From Stutzerimonas urumqiensis (GTDB taxonomy: Bacteria > Pseudomonadota > Gammaproteobacteria > Pseudomonadales > Pseudomonadaceae), in assembly GCF_003640395.1 (NCBI RefSeq), contig NZ_RBZQ01000008.1, positions 62,001-126,000 on the forward strand: DNA of 64,000 bases, in the 5' to 3' direction. The notes below the pieces were generated by a model. That model saw only the letters and a list, made by a program, of their open reading frames with translations. It was not told the DNA's origin and did not search any database. Of this stretch, positions 20,603 to 31,503 are shown one piece after another. How positions within the stretch are numbered: the first letter of the stretch is position 1; each line of letters opens with the position of its first letter. Both the position numbers and the translations under genes were made by a program.

Positions 20603-21007
20603 GTGGACAGTCAAGGGTTTGTGTGGGCGCACTTCAAGCTCAATGCCGAGCAGCGCCTGCGGGGGTTCAACTTCTTCGTCGTGCTGGCGATCTTTGCCGA
20701 TGGCGGTGTGCTGGCGGCGCTGGAACGGGGCTTCTCGCCGGGCCTGTTGATGCTGCTGGGCGCCTTTACCGTCCTGTTGGCGGTGGTGTTCTGGCTGGTC
20801 GACGCGCGCAGCCGCCAGCTCTTGCAACTGACCATCAAGGCGCTGCGCGAGATCGAGTCGGAGTTTCCCGCCAGCTACCAGCTCTTCGCCCTCGATGCGC
20901 AAGGCCAGCACCCGGTCATCAGCTACACCTTCGCCATCCGCGCGCTGCTGATCGCGCAGATGGGCTTCGGCCTCGGGGTGATGGCGTACGGGCTCTACCA
21001 GTGGTGA
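20603..21007 (+). CDS. Small three-helix membrane protein of unknown function
   Basis: The GTG at 20603 follows GGAGGGACGCGC and gives 134 residues. Hydrophobic spans lie at about 22-40 (FNFFVVLAIFADGGVLAAL), 45-65 (GLLMLLGAFTVLLAVVFWLV) and 112-132. A cytoplasmic helix QLLQLTIKALREIESEF lies between the second and third. I recognise a widespread uncharacterised family but no function. The preceding 20389-20602 gap shows nothing I can identify. Confidence 0.7.
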   Translation: MDSQGFVWAHFKLNAEQRLRGFNFFVVLAIFADGGVLAALERGFSPGLLMLLGAFTVLLAVVFWLVDARSRQLLQLTIKALREIESEFPASYQLFALDAQGQHPVISYTFAIRALLIAQMGFGLGVMAYGLYQW

Positions 21008-21112
21008 ACGGTGGTTGCGCAACCTTGGACGCCGCCGCCGGATGAACCCTCGCGCGGCTCTCCGACTCGTACGTTCAGTGCAATGAGTTGCCCCAACGAG
21101 GAGCCTTCGCCC

Positions 21113-21406
21113 ATGACCGATCAACAGGCCACCGTCCGCCACGATGCGTCGCAACAGCGCTACGAATTGCTGGTGGCGGGTAAACCCTGCGGCATCGCCG
21201 CCTACTTGGAGGAGGGCGACCGGCTGGTGTTCACCCACACCGAGGTCGACCCGAGCCTGTCGGGGCAGGGCCTGGGCAGCACGCTGGCGCAGGGTGCGCT
21301 GGCGGATGCCCGCCGTCGCGGCAAGCGGATCGTCCCGCAATGCCGGTTCATCGCCGACTACGTGCAGCGGCATGAGGAATGGCAGGACTTGGTCGATCCG
21401 GTCTGA
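21113..21406 (+). CDS. YjdJ-type GNAT N-acetyltransferase
   Basis: The compact 97-residue protein has the acetyl-CoA loop HTEVDPSLSGQGLGSTLAQGAL and the ending RIVPQCRFIADYVQRHEEWQDLV typical of single-domain GNAT/Gcn5-related YjdJ proteins. ATG at 21113 is preceded by GAGGAG. The substrate is unknown. It is followed by a strong hairpin shared with the convergent nucleotidase gene. Confidence 0.85.
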   Translation: MTDQQATVRHDASQQRYELLVAGKPCGIAAYLEEGDRLVFTHTEVDPSLSGQGLGSTLAQGALADARRRGKRIVPQCRFIADYVQRHEEWQDLVDPV

Positions 21407-21425
21407 GCCGTTCCGGCGAATAGAA

Positions 21426-21459
21426 GAAGGGGGGCAGATCAGGCGATCTGTCCCCCTTC
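21426..21459. terminator. Strong bidirectional hairpin between GNAT and 5'-nucleotidase genes
   Basis: A 15-base arm (21426-21440) pairs with 21445-21459 with one G-U wobble around the tetraloop AGGC. It lies 20 bases after the GNAT stop and 19 before the convergent nucleotidase stop. The poly-C/poly-G stem ends in TTCGTTC, so it can serve both convergent transcripts. Confidence 0.8.
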
Positions 21460-21477
21460 GTTCATGGCGTGGCTCGA

Positions 21478-23283
21478 TCAATCGATCCGCTGGACCCGCC
21501 CCTCGATGTCGGCGGTGAAGGGCTGCGGCAGCGCCTCGATGTAATCCACCAGAGCGTCCAGATCCACCGGGCCGACCACGCGGTTGGTGCCCTCGATGAG
21601 GATCTTGAAGTTGTCGCCACCACCGGCGAGGAAGGAGTTGACCGTCACACGGTAGGTGGCGGTCGGGCTGATGGGCGCGCCGGCGGCATCGACCATCTCG
21701 ATCACGCGGTCACCGACCGGGCGGCTGGCTGACCAGGTGTAGCGGATGCCGGACGGCTTGAGCAGGCGGGCGTAGCTTTGGCCGGCCCACTGCTGTTCGA
21801 GCAGCGTCTTGATCTGCGTGCCGGTCAGGTCCATCGACACCAGGTCGTTGGCGAAGGGCTGGATGGCGAACAGCTCGCCCCAGGTCACTTCGCCAGCGGC
21901 CAGGTCCGCACGGATGCCGCCCGGGTTCATGAAGCTGATCTGCGCCTCGGTGGCCACGCGCTGGGCATCGGCGATCAGGTTGCCGAGCGCCGACTCGCCG
22001 GCCGGCGTTTCGGTGCGGGTGATGTCGCCCTGGGCCATGCCGACGACGCGCGCCACCAGCGGCTCGACGCGGGCATCGGCCTGGGCGACGAGGGCCGCGA
22101 CCTGGGGATCGGGTGTCAGCCCGGCGCCCTGGTCGCCCCAGGTGGTGTACACCGCGGCGGACTTTTCGATCACGTCGCGACTGCGGCGGCTGATGACCAG
22201 CTCGATGTCGGCGAACGCCGTGCCGGCCGAGAACGCCTGGGTCACGAGGATCGGCGTGCCGTTGGCGTTGGGTACCAGGGCGTTGGTGAAGCCATGCGAG
22301 TGGCCGGAGATGACCACGTCCACGTCGTCGTCCAGGCGCTCGATAATCTCGACCACCGGGCCTTCGAGCGTGTCGGCCGTGGCGTCGGTCGGGCCGTCGT
22401 AGCGGGTCTGCTGTCCACCCTGGTGCAGCGCGACGACGATGGCGTGCACGCCCAGGCGCTGGAGGGCGGCGACCGATTCGTTGATGGCGTCGGCCTCGTC
22501 GGTGAAGCGCAGGCCGGCAACACCGGTGGGCGAGACGATGTCGGGGGTTCCTTCCAGCACCGCACCGATCACGCCAACGCGCGCGCCGCCGGCGTAGTAG
22601 ACCGAGTAGGGCGGCAGCAGGGTGCCGCCGGTCTCGGTGTCGATCACGTTGCTGATCACGTACGGGAAGCGCGCGCCTTTCCAGTTCTCTTCGAGGAAGG
22701 GCCCGTTGCGGTGGTTGCCGCCGGTGAGCAGGCGCAGCAGCTCGTCCTTGCCATCGTCGAACTCGTGGTTGCCCAGGGTGCCGATCAGGTTGCAACGCTG
22801 CTGCACGATGGGCTGCACATGCTCCGGCATCGACAGCTGATCGCCCAGGTACCGGCAATGGCGGTTGGCGAGCAGGTTGAGGAGGCTGATCGAAGGCTCG
22901 TCCTGGAGCAGGGCCGAGTTGGGCGGCGAGGCGCCGACCTGGTCGCCGTCATGCACGATGAGCGTGTTTTCGTCGCTGTTGGCCTTGAGGTACGCGGCGA
23001 GCACGGCGGCACCACCCGCCGGCCGGCCGGCGACCGTCTTCGGCGAGAGCTGACCGTGGAAGTCGTTGAAGCTGAGGATGTTGAGCGACACCACCGGCTC
23101 GGGCAGCCAGTCCGGTGCGCGCCAGCTGCGTCGCTCGCTGGCCTGCAGCCGGGCCTCGGGACCTTCGAGCCGTTCGTTGAGGGCGTCCTGCTCGGTGGAG
23201 CCTTGCGCGGTCTGTGCCAGCGCCGGGCCGGCGATACCGACCAGGCTGGCGGCGAACAACCATTCCAGGATGCGCGTGCGCAT
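21478..23283 (-). CDS. Periplasmic bifunctional metallophosphatase/5'-nucleotidase (UshA-like)
   Basis: The 601-residue secreted enzyme releases nucleosides from nucleotides outside the inner membrane. A signal peptide (ending GPALA) precedes the calcineurin-like domain with metal motifs ILSFNDFHGQL, IVHDGDQVGAS, GTLGNHEFDDGKDE and VVISGHSHGFTN. The C-terminal 5'-nucleotidase domain follows with SFMNPGGIRADL, ELFAIQPFANDLV and VTVNSFLAGGGDNF substrate-binding segments. An N-terminal Gln/Glu/Arg-rich linker of about 40 residues is extra. Confidence 0.9.
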   Translation of the reverse strand: MRTRILEWLFAASLVGIAGPALAQTAQGSTEQDALNERLEGPEARLQASERRSWRAPDWLPEPVVSLNILSFNDFHGQLSPKTVAGRPAGGAAVLAAYLKANSDENTLIVHDGDQVGASPPNSALLQDEPSISLLNLLANRHCRYLGDQLSMPEHVQPIVQQRCNLIGTLGNHEFDDGKDELLRLLTGGNHRNGPFLEENWKGARFPYVISNVIDTETGGTLLPPYSVYYAGGARVGVIGAVLEGTPDIVSPTGVAGLRFTDEADAINESVAALQRLGVHAIVVALHQGGQQTRYDGPTDATADTLEGPVVEIIERLDDDVDVVISGHSHGFTNALVPNANGTPILVTQAFSAGTAFADIELVISRRSRDVIEKSAAVYTTWGDQGAGLTPDPQVAALVAQADARVEPLVARVVGMAQGDITRTETPAGESALGNLIADAQRVATEAQISFMNPGGIRADLAAGEVTWGELFAIQPFANDLVSMDLTGTQIKTLLEQQWAGQSYARLLKPSGIRYTWSASRPVGDRVIEMVDAAGAPISPTATYRVTVNSFLAGGGDNFKILIEGTNRVVGPVDLDALVDYIEALPQPFTADIEGRVQRID

Positions 23284-23542
23284 TGCGTGTTCCTCGGTGC
23301 GTTGGGGTTCGCCGACGTTAGGACGCGCAGGTGGCAGCTTGATGAAGGATTGTTGGCACTTGCAGGGCGGGGCGACAAAGGACTGGCGGGGCGGGTGTCG
23401 GTTCGGTGGATGGCTGTCCAGCCGGTCTCTCGCGAGGCACGCTTTTACGAGAGGGAACCTGCTTGAGAAGGCGTGATGTCGGGAAGCGGGGCGTTGCCGG
23501 TTTTGCGGGGCTTACTGCCAATGAATGGAGCGCGAAACGGAC

Positions 23543-23562
23543 GGAGCCCCCGAAGGGGCTCC
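23543..23562 (-). terminator. UUCG-capped terminator hairpin after the DUF2795 gene
   Basis: On the minus strand GGAGCCCC-TTCG-GGGGCTCC forms an eight-base stem with the stable cUUCGg tetraloop, eight bases after the DUF2795 stop. It is followed by GTCCGTTTCG, a weak T-run. It probably ends the KGG-DUF2795 transcript. Confidence 0.65.
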
Positions 23563-23570
23563 TGATCGGG

Positions 23571-23777
23571 TCAGCGGGTTTCCCCGTAGCCCTTCATGAC
23601 GTCTGCCATGTTTCCGTACTCTTGCTCAGGCATCTGGTTGAGCACATCGATCACCTCGGACTCGGCGCCATTTTTCTTGGCGTGTCTGACGAGATCGTCC
23701 TTGTTCGCGGGGTAATCGATGCCTTTGAGGTAGGTCGTTACGTTTGCGGGCGATTCTCCGCCAACTCCTCGGGTCAT
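23571..23777 (-). CDS. DUF2795 small protein
   Basis: The 68-residue product has the DUF2795 pattern: VTTYLKGIDYPANKDDLVRHAKKNGAESEVIDVLNQMPEQEYGNMADVMKGYG, a helical small domain of unknown role. The ATG at 23777 is chosen because GAGGAG lies seven bases upstream; an in-frame TTG at 23795 is the only earlier option. It is 46 bp downstream of the KGG-repeat gene and probably cotranscribed. Confidence 0.85.
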   Translation of the reverse strand: MTRGVGGESPANVTTYLKGIDYPANKDDLVRHAKKNGAESEVIDVLNQMPEQEYGNMADVMKGYGETR

Positions 23778-23823
23778 GATTCGCTCCTCTGACAATGGAT
23801 GTGTCTATGCCTGATGGCAGCGA

Positions 23824-24219
23824 TCAGCTGCGACGGCCACCACCGTGGCTGTTCTCGCCGCCCTTACGGCCGGCTTCGGAGGCTTTCTCGCGATCATTGG
23901 CGAAGTTGCCACCGCTGTTCTGGCCGCCTTTACGGCCGGCTTCAGAAGCACGCTCGGGGTCGTTGGCGAAGTTGCCGCCACTGTTCTGACCGCCCTTGCT
24001 GCCGATTTCCTGATAGAACTCCTTGCCGTGGCTGTCGGACGTGGCTTCACCGCCCTGCTTGCCGATGTCCTGGTAGAACTCTTTGCCATGGCTGTCGGAC
24101 GTGGCTTCGCCACCCTTCTTGCCGATGTCCTGATAGAACTCTTTGCCGTGACTTTGCGAGGTGGCTTCTCCGCCCTTACGGCCGGCTTCGTTAACGCTCA
24201 TGCTGTCTTTCTTTTCCAC
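23824..24219 (-). CDS. KGG-repeat general stress protein
   Basis: The 131-residue, highly hydrophilic protein consists almost wholly of repeats ending in Lys/Gln-Gly-Gly: three 20-residue units (GGEATSDSHGKEFYQDIGKQ type), then two 22-residue units (GGQNSGGNFANDPERASEAGRK type), and a His/Gly/Arg tail. This is the KGG/Con-10 stress-protein family, linked elsewhere to general stress and desiccation. The start is GTG at 24219 with AGGAGAGCGACC upstream; an ATG at 24201 is an alternative. It is cotranscribed with DUF2795. Confidence 0.88.
   Translation of the reverse strand: MEKKDSMSVNEAGRKGGEATSQSHGKEFYQDIGKKGGEATSDSHGKEFYQDIGKQGGEATSDSHGKEFYQEIGSKGGQNSGGNFANDPERASEAGRKGGQNSGGNFANDREKASEAGRKGGENSHGGGRRS
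23863..24174. repeat. In-frame tandem repeats of 60 bp (x3) and 66 bp (x2) in the KGG gene
   Basis: Bases 23995-24174 hold three near-identical 60 bp units and 23863-23994 hold two near-identical 66 bp units, both exact multiples of three. Such arrays can expand or contract without shifting frame, so repeat number may vary between strains. Confidence 0.85.
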
Positions 24220-24394
24220 GGTCGCTCTCCTGTTACGGTTGAACAACGGGTCGATAAGCCAACGCTGAAGGCGTCGACGGTTTATCACACCCTTCACGAA
24301 ATCCGAGGGGGGATGGCCTGGATAGTTTCTACCGCCCGTCGAGCGGCGCGGCCGATGGATGGGCAGGACGACGACTGGTCGGCGGGGCCGGCGC

Positions 24395-25723
24395 TTATCG
24401 GCCTGCGCTCGTCTCGAGGGGTTCGAGCGCAGGCTGCGAGGCGCGGCGCAGGGCATCGATGCGCTCGATCTGTTCGTTCACGGCGCGACGATCCCAGGGG
24501 TTGCCGAGGTGTTCGTCGAGGTCGTGCCGCAAGGCCTGCAATTCGTCCCAGAGCGCCTCAAGCTGTTCGTCGGTGAGCGCCCGGTGCAGCGGCTGCTTCA
24601 GGCACTGGAGCACGGCGATCCCGACCTGCGGGTCGTGGCGACCGTAGGTGCGGATGGGCGCGATCACGGCACGCAGCAGCGCGCGCATGTCCGGCTGCCG
24701 GTAGTACAGCCGCGGGCGGCCCTGATCGAAGCAGCCGACGTCGACCGGCGGTGTGCCCGCCAGCCGATCCAGGATCACGGCGATCAGGTTCAGCGCGCGG
24801 ACGGCCGTGCCCGGATCGTTGATCGCCGGGCTGATCGCCTTCACGGCCACCTCCGATATCTGCCGCAGCCCGTAGGCGAACTGGTCGCCGGCCATTTCGT
24901 CATCGTGAAAGTCGAAGCAATCGAGAACTTCCTCGACGTCTTCCTGGCTGAGCGGCGCGCTCAGCCTGATCAGTGGATGGCCGCGGTGCAGAAAGAACCC
25001 GGGCTCCACCTGCAGCCTGGCGATCAGGTCGCGCCCGCACAGCAGCTTCGAGAGCTGGCGCTCGTTGACGTTGCGCAGATAGCCGGCTTGCCGGGTGTCG
25101 AGGCAGAACCAGTGGCTGTCGTCGGGCGTGGCCTGGTAGGCCTTCAGCCGGTGTTGCAGCCGGTCGAGGCTGCCGTGCGCGCCGCGGTAGAGGTCGCTCA
25201 CCACCCAGTCGACCTGGATGGACTGGGAAATCGAGCGGATGAACACCACGAACAGCGCCATGCAGGCCATGCCGAACACCAGCGAGAGCAGCACGCCGAG
25301 GATCGGCACCTGGGTCGGGCGCGCCTTGTCGAGCAGGCTCATCAGCATCAGCAGGTAGAGGATGGTGCCGAGGTAGATGCCGAGGATGATCCGGTTGCGC
25401 GTGTCGCTGATCAGCCGCGGCAGCACCCGTGGCGTCAGGCGCGCGGCCGCGCCATTGAGCACCACCATCACCATCGAGAAGCTGAACACCACCAGCGAGA
25501 CGACGCCGGTGACGAGGGTGCTGAGGATCGACCGCGCATTCTCGACGCTGGTCAGCCCGCTCGGCACCACCGCGCGCAGGCGGTCGGCGAGGGCGGACGA
25601 ATCCAGCGCGATCGCCGCGGCCGCCACCAGCACGTAGCCGATGCTGATCAGGACCGGGTAGAAGGCGATGCTTTGCCGGGTGGCTCGCCACAAGCGAAAC
25701 AGCACGTTGCTGGGGTTGGACAC
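24395..25723 (-). CDS. DUF2254 integral membrane protein
   Basis: The 442-residue protein has about four N-terminal membrane helices (residues 20-45, 65-95, 110-135, 143-170). A large soluble region follows with the DUF2254 patterns RSISQSIQVDWVVSDLYRGA, GDQFAYGLRQISEVAVKAISPAINDPGTAVRALNLI and RTYGRHDPQVGIAVL. The PAINDP stretch is the best conserved family mark. Its function is unknown. It is divergent from the histidine kinase across 181 bp. Confidence 0.88.
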   Translation of the reverse strand: MSNPSNVLFRLWRATRQSIAFYPVLISIGYVLVAAAAIALDSSALADRLRAVVPSGLTSVENARSILSTLVTGVVSLVVFSFSMVMVVLNGAAARLTPRVLPRLISDTRNRIILGIYLGTILYLLMLMSLLDKARPTQVPILGVLLSLVFGMACMALFVVFIRSISQSIQVDWVVSDLYRGAHGSLDRLQHRLKAYQATPDDSHWFCLDTRQAGYLRNVNERQLSKLLCGRDLIARLQVEPGFFLHRGHPLIRLSAPLSQEDVEEVLDCFDFHDDEMAGDQFAYGLRQISEVAVKAISPAINDPGTAVRALNLIAVILDRLAGTPPVDVGCFDQGRPRLYYRQPDMRALLRAVIAPIRTYGRHDPQVGIAVLQCLKQPLHRALTDEQLEALWDELQALRHDLDEHLGNPWDRRAVNEQIERIDALRRASQPALEPLETSAGR

Positions 25724-25904
25724 GAAGCCTCCGGAGCCGGGACCGATGCATTAGGGACCCTGGCGTGCGGCAAATGTCCGGCGCGACGACGCGTCCCGGT
25801 CCGACAGCCGGCCGTGCAGGTGATCGCATCTCGCCATCGCGAGGGAAACCAACCGCTGCGCTGCCCATCGAACGATCACTGCCCGCTGAAAGCGACCGTC
25901 GACG

Positions 25905-27944
25905 ATGAGCCAATCCCTGGACTACCGCGCACTGTTCGAAGCGCTGCCGAACCTCAACCTGGTGCTGTCGGCCGACCGCGACTTCATCATGCTCGCCGCC
26001 AGCGACGCCCGCCTGCGCGCCACCAACACCCGCCGCGAAGACTGCATCGGTCGCTCGGTGTTCGAGGTCTTCGGCAAGAACCCGAACGCCGACCAGGAAT
26101 TCGGTACCGGCGTGTTGCGCGCCTCGCTCGAACGGGTGCTGCGAACCCGCGCGCCGGATCGGATGGCCACCACCCGCTACGACATCCCCAGGCCCGCCGC
26201 GGCCGGGGGCGGGTTCGAGGAGCGCTACTGGCGCGTCATCAACGTGCCCGTGCTGGACGCGCACGGCGAGGTCCGCTACATCCTGCACCAGGCCGAAGAC
26301 GTCACCGAGCAGGTTATGGCGCGCCCCCGGCCGGCCCCGCTGGCGTTCGCCGACGAGCGCTTGCGCGCCGCGCTGCTGGCCTCCGGCTCGGGTACGTTCA
26401 ACTGGTACCCCGATGACGGCAGCTTCCAGTTCGACGGGGCGTTGCGCGATCTGCTGGGGCTGGCCGACAGCCAGGCCACCGGCACGCTCGACCTGCTGAT
26501 CGAACAGGTTCACCCGATCGATCGCTCCAGCGTCCGGCGGGCCTTCATCGACGGCGAGCAGGGCCACGACGTGGCGGTCGAGTTCCGGTTGCGCAACGAC
26601 CCCGACCAGTGGCTGGCCTGCCGGGCCAAGGTGTTCTTCGATGCCGAGGAGCGGGCCGCGCACGTCGCCGGCGCCTGTACCGACGTCAGCGCGCTCAAGC
26701 GCGCCGAGGAGGCGCTGCGCGTCAGCGAGAACACCCTGCGCCAGCTCAACGACCAGCTCGAGGGCCGGGTGGCCGCGGCGATCGCCGATCGCAGCCGGGC
26801 CGAAGACGCCCTGCGCCAGACGCAGAAGATGGAAGCCATCGGCCAGCTGACCGGCGGCATCGCGCACGACTTCAACAACCTGCTGACCGGCATCATCGGC
26901 AGCGTGGACCTGGCCCGCCGGCGCCACCACGCCGGGAGCGTCGATCTGGATCGCTACCTCGACGCCGCGATGAACTCCGCCGCACGGGCCGCCGCGCTGA
27001 CCCAGCGCCTTCTCGCGTTCTCGCGCCAGCAGGCGCTCGAACTCAAGCCGGTGGACCTCAATGCGCTGGTCGTGTCGCTCGAAGACCTGCTGCACCGCAC
27101 CACCGGCGAGGACATCCGCGTCGAGGCGCAGCTGACCGCCGGGCTGCCGTTCGTCTGCATGGACCGCAACCAGCTGGAGAGCGCCATCATCAACCTGGTG
27201 ATCAATGCCCGCGACGCGATGCCCGACGGCGGCACCGTCACCCTCGCCACCGGCGAGGCCGAGGTACGGGCGTCCGACCAGCCCGGCATGGCCGGCCTGA
27301 AGGCCGGCGACTACGTCACCCTGACCATCTCCGACACCGGCATCGGCATGTCGCCGGACGTGCTGGCCAAGGCGTTTGATCCGTTCTTCACCACCAAGCC
27401 GGTGGGGCAGGGCACGGGCCTCGGCCTGTCGATGGTGTACGGCTACATCAAGCAGTCCAAGGGCTACATCGAATTGCACTCCGAACCCGGTGCGGGCACC
27501 TCGGTGCGCTTGTACCTGCCGCGCTTTCATGGCGAGCCGGCGCCGGTCGAATCGACCGCCGACGAGGCGCTGACCGCCGGCGCCGGCGAAACCGTGCTGG
27601 TCGTCGAGGATCAGTCGGAGGTGCGCGCGCTGATGGTCGAGTTGCTGGGCGAGCTGGGCTATTCGACGCTGGAAGCCGGCGACGCCAAGGAGGCGCTGCC
27701 GCTGCTCGAAAGCCACCCGCGCATCGACCTCCTGCTGACGGATGTCGGCCTGCCGGGCATGAACGGCCGGCAACTGGCCGAAGTCGCCCGCCAGCACCGG
27801 CCGGGGCTGAAGATCCTGTTCGCCACCGGCTATGCGGAAAACGCCGCCGCCGAGGATTTTCTCGGGCGCGACATGGCGATCATCACCAAGCCGTTCGCCA
27901 TCGATGCGCTGGCGGCGAAGGTGCGCGGCATGCTCCAGGGCTGA
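25905..27944 (+). CDS. PAS-containing hybrid sensor histidine kinase with C-terminal receiver
   Basis: The 679-residue cytoplasmic hybrid kinase has no membrane helices. Two PAS domains (about 6-130 and 150-255) and a coiled coil lead to HisKA with the phospho-His at residue 321 ([12 protein letters not shown]). The ATPase boxes are [14 protein letters not shown] (N), [13 protein letters not shown] (G1) and [16 protein letters not shown] (G2). A receiver has its phospho-Asp at residue 613 ([13 protein letters not shown]). No response regulator with an output domain is nearby, so it is an orphan. The first PAS domain resembles those of blue-light/redox-responsive Pseudomonas kinases, but I see no diagnostic Cys for flavin binding. 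Confidence 0.9.
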   Translation: MSQSLDYRALFEALPNLNLVLSADRDFIMLAASDARLRATNTRREDCIGRSVFEVFGKNPNADQEFGTGVLRASLERVLRTRAPDRMATTRYDIPRPAAAGGGFEERYWRVINVPVLDAHGEVRYILHQAEDVTEQVMARPRPAPLAFADERLRAALLASGSGTFNWYPDDGSFQFDGALRDLLGLADSQATGTLDLLIEQVHPIDRSSVRRAFIDGEQGHDVAVEFRLRNDPDQWLACRAKVFFDAEERAAHVAGACTDVSALKRAEEALRVSENTLRQLNDQLEGRVAAAIADRSRAEDALRQTQKMEAIGQLTGGIAHDFNNLLTGIIGSVDLARRRHHAGSVDLDRYLDAAMNSAARAAALTQRLLAFSRQQALELKPVDLNALVVSLEDLLHRTTGEDIRVEAQLTAGLPFVCMDRNQLESAIINLVINARDAMPDGGTVTLATGEAEVRASDQPGMAGLKAGDYVTLTISDTGIGMSPDVLAKAFDPFFTTKPVGQGTGLGLSMVYGYIKQSKGYIELHSEPGAGTSVRLYLPRFHGEPAPVESTADEALTAGAGETVLVVEDQSEVRALMVELLGELGYSTLEAGDAKEALPLLESHPRIDLLLTDVGLPGMNGRQLAEVARQHRPGLKILFATGYAENAAAEDFLGRDMAIITKPFAIDALAAKVRGMLQG

Positions 27945-28127
27945 GGCGCCGGGGCCGAAGCCAACCGTCCCATCGAGGCTACGCTGTAGCTGATCTCGCC
28001 ATGCAAACGCCGCAGGCGATGACGCTTCACTTCATGCGCGCGGCCGCCGCAGGCCCTGAGCGACTTCGTGGCCGCCGCTCGCTTCGATCATCCGGCGCCT
28101 GCGCGCGCCGCTTTCAGAGGATTGCGT

Positions 28128-29105
<978 letters not shown>

Positions 29106-29337
29106 AGCGTCCGGCGGCGACCCGGGCGTTGCCGCCGGCCCGGCACGCCGCATGACGGCCCGCACGCTGGCGCGCCGCCGGAGCTGAACCCGCCCGGCAT
29201 GGACGTGCCGGCTGCGCGCCGCCGAGCCGTTGCCCGGCGCCCGCTCGGGGCGTGCCTCGTCCCGCCGATGCGCATCGATGCAACGATGCCGGCCGCTTCG
29301 ACTCCAAGCTTCACCCCCACTGCAGACGGAGCGCGAA

Positions 29338-31404
29338 ATGAGCACGCCGGACGACGCCTACCTTCAGTGGCTGGAAAGCCAGTCGATGCTAACGGCCGCC
29401 CGCGAGCGCGCCCGGCTCTACGCCGGTCAGGCGCGCCTCTGGCAGCGCCCCTATGCCCAGGCCCGCCCGCGCGATGCCAGCGCGATCGCCTCGGTATGGT
29501 TCACCGCCTACCCCGCCTCGATCGTCACCCGCGAAGGGGGCTCGGTGCTCCAGGCGATGGGCGACGAAGGCCTCTGGCATGCGCTGTCCGAGCTGGGCGT
29601 GCAAGGCATCCACAACGGGCCGACCAAACGCAGCGGCGGGCTGCGCGGGCACGACTTCACGCCGACCATCGACGGCAACTTCGACCGCATCAGCTTCGGC
29701 ATCGACCCGGCCCTCGGCACCGAGGAGGAGATGCTGCAACTCAGCCGCATGGCCGCCGCGCACAATGCGGTGGTGATCGACGACATCATCCCGGCGCACA
29801 CCGGCAAGGGCCCGGACTTCCGCCTCGCCGAGATGGCCTACGGCGACTACCCCGGCCTCTATCACATGGTCGAGATCCGCGAGGAAGACTGGGAGCTGCT
29901 GCCCGAGGTGCCGCCGGGGCGCGACTCGGTGAACCTGCTGCCGCCTGACGTCGACCGGCTCAAGGACAAGCACTACATCGTCGGCCAGCTGCAACGGGTG
30001 ATCTTCTTCGAACCGGGCGTGAAGGAGACCGACTGGAGCGCCACCGCCCCGGTGACCGGCGCCGACGGCAAGGTCCGCCGCTGGGTCTACCTGCACTACT
30101 TCAAGGAAGGCCAGCCGTCGCTGAACTGGCTCGACCCGACCTTCGCCGCGCAGCAGCTGATCATCGGCGATGCGCTGCACGCCATCGACGTGACCGGCGC
30201 GCGCGTGCTGCGGCTCGATGCCAACGGCTTCCTCGGCGTCGAACGGCGCGCCGAGGGCACCGCCTGGTCCGAAGGCCATCCGCTGTCGGTGACCGGCAAC
30301 CAGCTGCTCGCCGGCGCCATCCGCAAGGCCGGCGGCTTCAGCTTCCAGGAGCTGAACCTGACCATCGACGACATCGCCGCGATGTCGCATGGCGGCGCGG
30401 ACCTGTCCTACGACTTCATCACCCGCCCGGCCTATCACCACGCGCTGCTGACCGGCGACACCGAATTCCTGCGGCTGATGATGCGCGAGGTGCACGCCTT
30501 CGGCATCGACCCGGCCTCGCTGATTCATGCGCTGCAGAACCATGACGAACTGACGCTGGAGCTGGTCCACTTCTGGACCCTGCACGCCTACGACCAGTAC
30601 CACTACCACGGCCAGACGCTGCCCGGCAGCATCCTGCGCGAGCACATTCGCGAGGAGATGTACGAGCGCCTGACCGGCGAGCATGCGCCCTACAACCTCA
30701 AGTTCGTCACCAATGGCGTGGCCTGCACCACCGCCAGCGTGATCACCGCGGCGCTCGGCATCCGCGACCTGGACGCCATCACCCCGGCCGACATCGAGCA
30801 GATCCAGCGCCTGCACATCCTGCTGGTGATGTTCAACGCGATGCAGCCCGGCGTGTTCGCGCTGTCCGGCTGGGACATGGTCGGCGCCCTGCCGCTGGCG
30901 CCCGAGCAGGTCGAGCACCTGATGGGCGACGGCGACACCCGCTGGATCCACCGCGGCGCCTACGACCTGGCCGATCTCGACCCGGACGCCGACACCTCGG
31001 CCGAGGGCCTGCCGCGGGCGCGCTCGCTGTACGGCAGCCTGGCCAGCCAGTTGCAGTCGCCCGGCTCCTTCGCCTGCCAGCTCAAGCGCATCCTCAGCGT
31101 GCGGCGTGCCTACGACATCGCCGCGAGCCGGCAGATTCTGATTCCCGACGTGCAGACGCGCGGCCTGCTGGTGATGGTCCATGAGCTGCCGGCCGACAAG
31201 GGCGTGCAGATCACCGCGCTGAACTTCGGCGCCGAGCCGATCAGCGAAACCCTCTGCCTGCCGGGCATCGCCCCCGGACCGGTGGTGGACATCATCAACG
31301 AGCGCGTCGAAGGCGACCTGACCGAGGATTGCCAGCTGACCGTGAACCTCGACCCCTACGAAGGCCTGGCCCTGCGGGTGGTCAGCACCGCGCTGGCGAT
31401 GTGA
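29338..31404 (+). CDS. treS: Trehalose synthase (maltose alpha-D-glucosyltransferase), P. stutzeri CJ38 type
   Basis: This GH13 enzyme interconverts maltose and trehalose by intramolecular transglucosylation. The 688-residue product closely matches, from memory, the trehalose synthase of P. stutzeri CJ38 (about 689 residues). Catalytic landmarks are [13 protein letters not shown] (nucleophile Asp), [12 protein letters not shown] (acid/base Glu) and [16 protein letters not shown] (third Asp). It lacks the fused maltokinase domain common in pseudomonad TreS proteins. ATG at 29338 follows GACGGAG. No glgE, treY or treZ is adjacent. Confidence 0.88.
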   Translation: MSTPDDAYLQWLESQSMLTAARERARLYAGQARLWQRPYAQARPRDASAIASVWFTAYPASIVTREGGSVLQAMGDEGLWHALSELGVQGIHNGPTKRSGGLRGHDFTPTIDGNFDRISFGIDPALGTEEEMLQLSRMAAAHNAVVIDDIIPAHTGKGPDFRLAEMAYGDYPGLYHMVEIREEDWELLPEVPPGRDSVNLLPPDVDRLKDKHYIVGQLQRVIFFEPGVKETDWSATAPVTGADGKVRRWVYLHYFKEGQPSLNWLDPTFAAQQLIIGDALHAIDVTGARVLRLDANGFLGVERRAEGTAWSEGHPLSVTGNQLLAGAIRKAGGFSFQELNLTIDDIAAMSHGGADLSYDFITRPAYHHALLTGDTEFLRLMMREVHAFGIDPASLIHALQNHDELTLELVHFWTLHAYDQYHYHGQTLPGSILREHIREEMYERLTGEHAPYNLKFVTNGVACTTASVITAALGIRDLDAITPADIEQIQRLHILLVMFNAMQPGVFALSGWDMVGALPLAPEQVEHLMGDGDTRWIHRGAYDLADLDPDADTSAEGLPRARSLYGSLASQLQSPGSFACQLKRILSVRRAYDIAASRQILIPDVQTRGLLVMVHELPADKGVQITALNFGAEPISETLCLPGIAPGPVVDIINERVEGDLTEDCQLTVNLDPYEGLALRVVSTALAM

Positions 31405-31425
31405 TGCACGAGGGGGAAGGCGCGG

Positions 31426-31448
31426 CGCGGATCGGGTCGCGATCCGCG
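31426..31448. terminator. Hairpin between convergent treS and HAD phosphatase genes
   Basis: GCGGATCG (31427-31434) pairs with CGATCCGC (31440-31447) around a five-base loop, with one further flanking C-G pair. It lies 22 bases after the treS stop in a 99 bp convergent gap. There is no T-tract, so termination is likely weak or rho-aided. Confidence 0.45.
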
Positions 31449-31503
31449 TCGGCGAGAGACGGCCGGGCAGCTGGCTGACTGACTGGGCCGGCCGGGCTCG
31501 CTA

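Noticed and set aside
21778..23466. 562-codon plus-strand frame antisense to the 5'-nucleotidase
   Set aside because: It is a shadow frame. The minus strand carries a signal peptide and complete metallophosphatase motifs.
23863..24174. Regular repeats as a CRISPR array
   Set aside because: The repeats are contiguous in-frame protein repeats without unique spacers.
24900..27797. 965-codon minus-strand open frame
   Set aside because: It is antisense to the DUF2254 and histidine kinase genes, has the composition of a high-GC shadow frame, and shows no recognisable domain.
29389..31182. 597-codon minus-strand frame antisense to treS
   Set aside because: The treS frame has all catalytic motifs. 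The antisense frame is a by-product of third-position GC.
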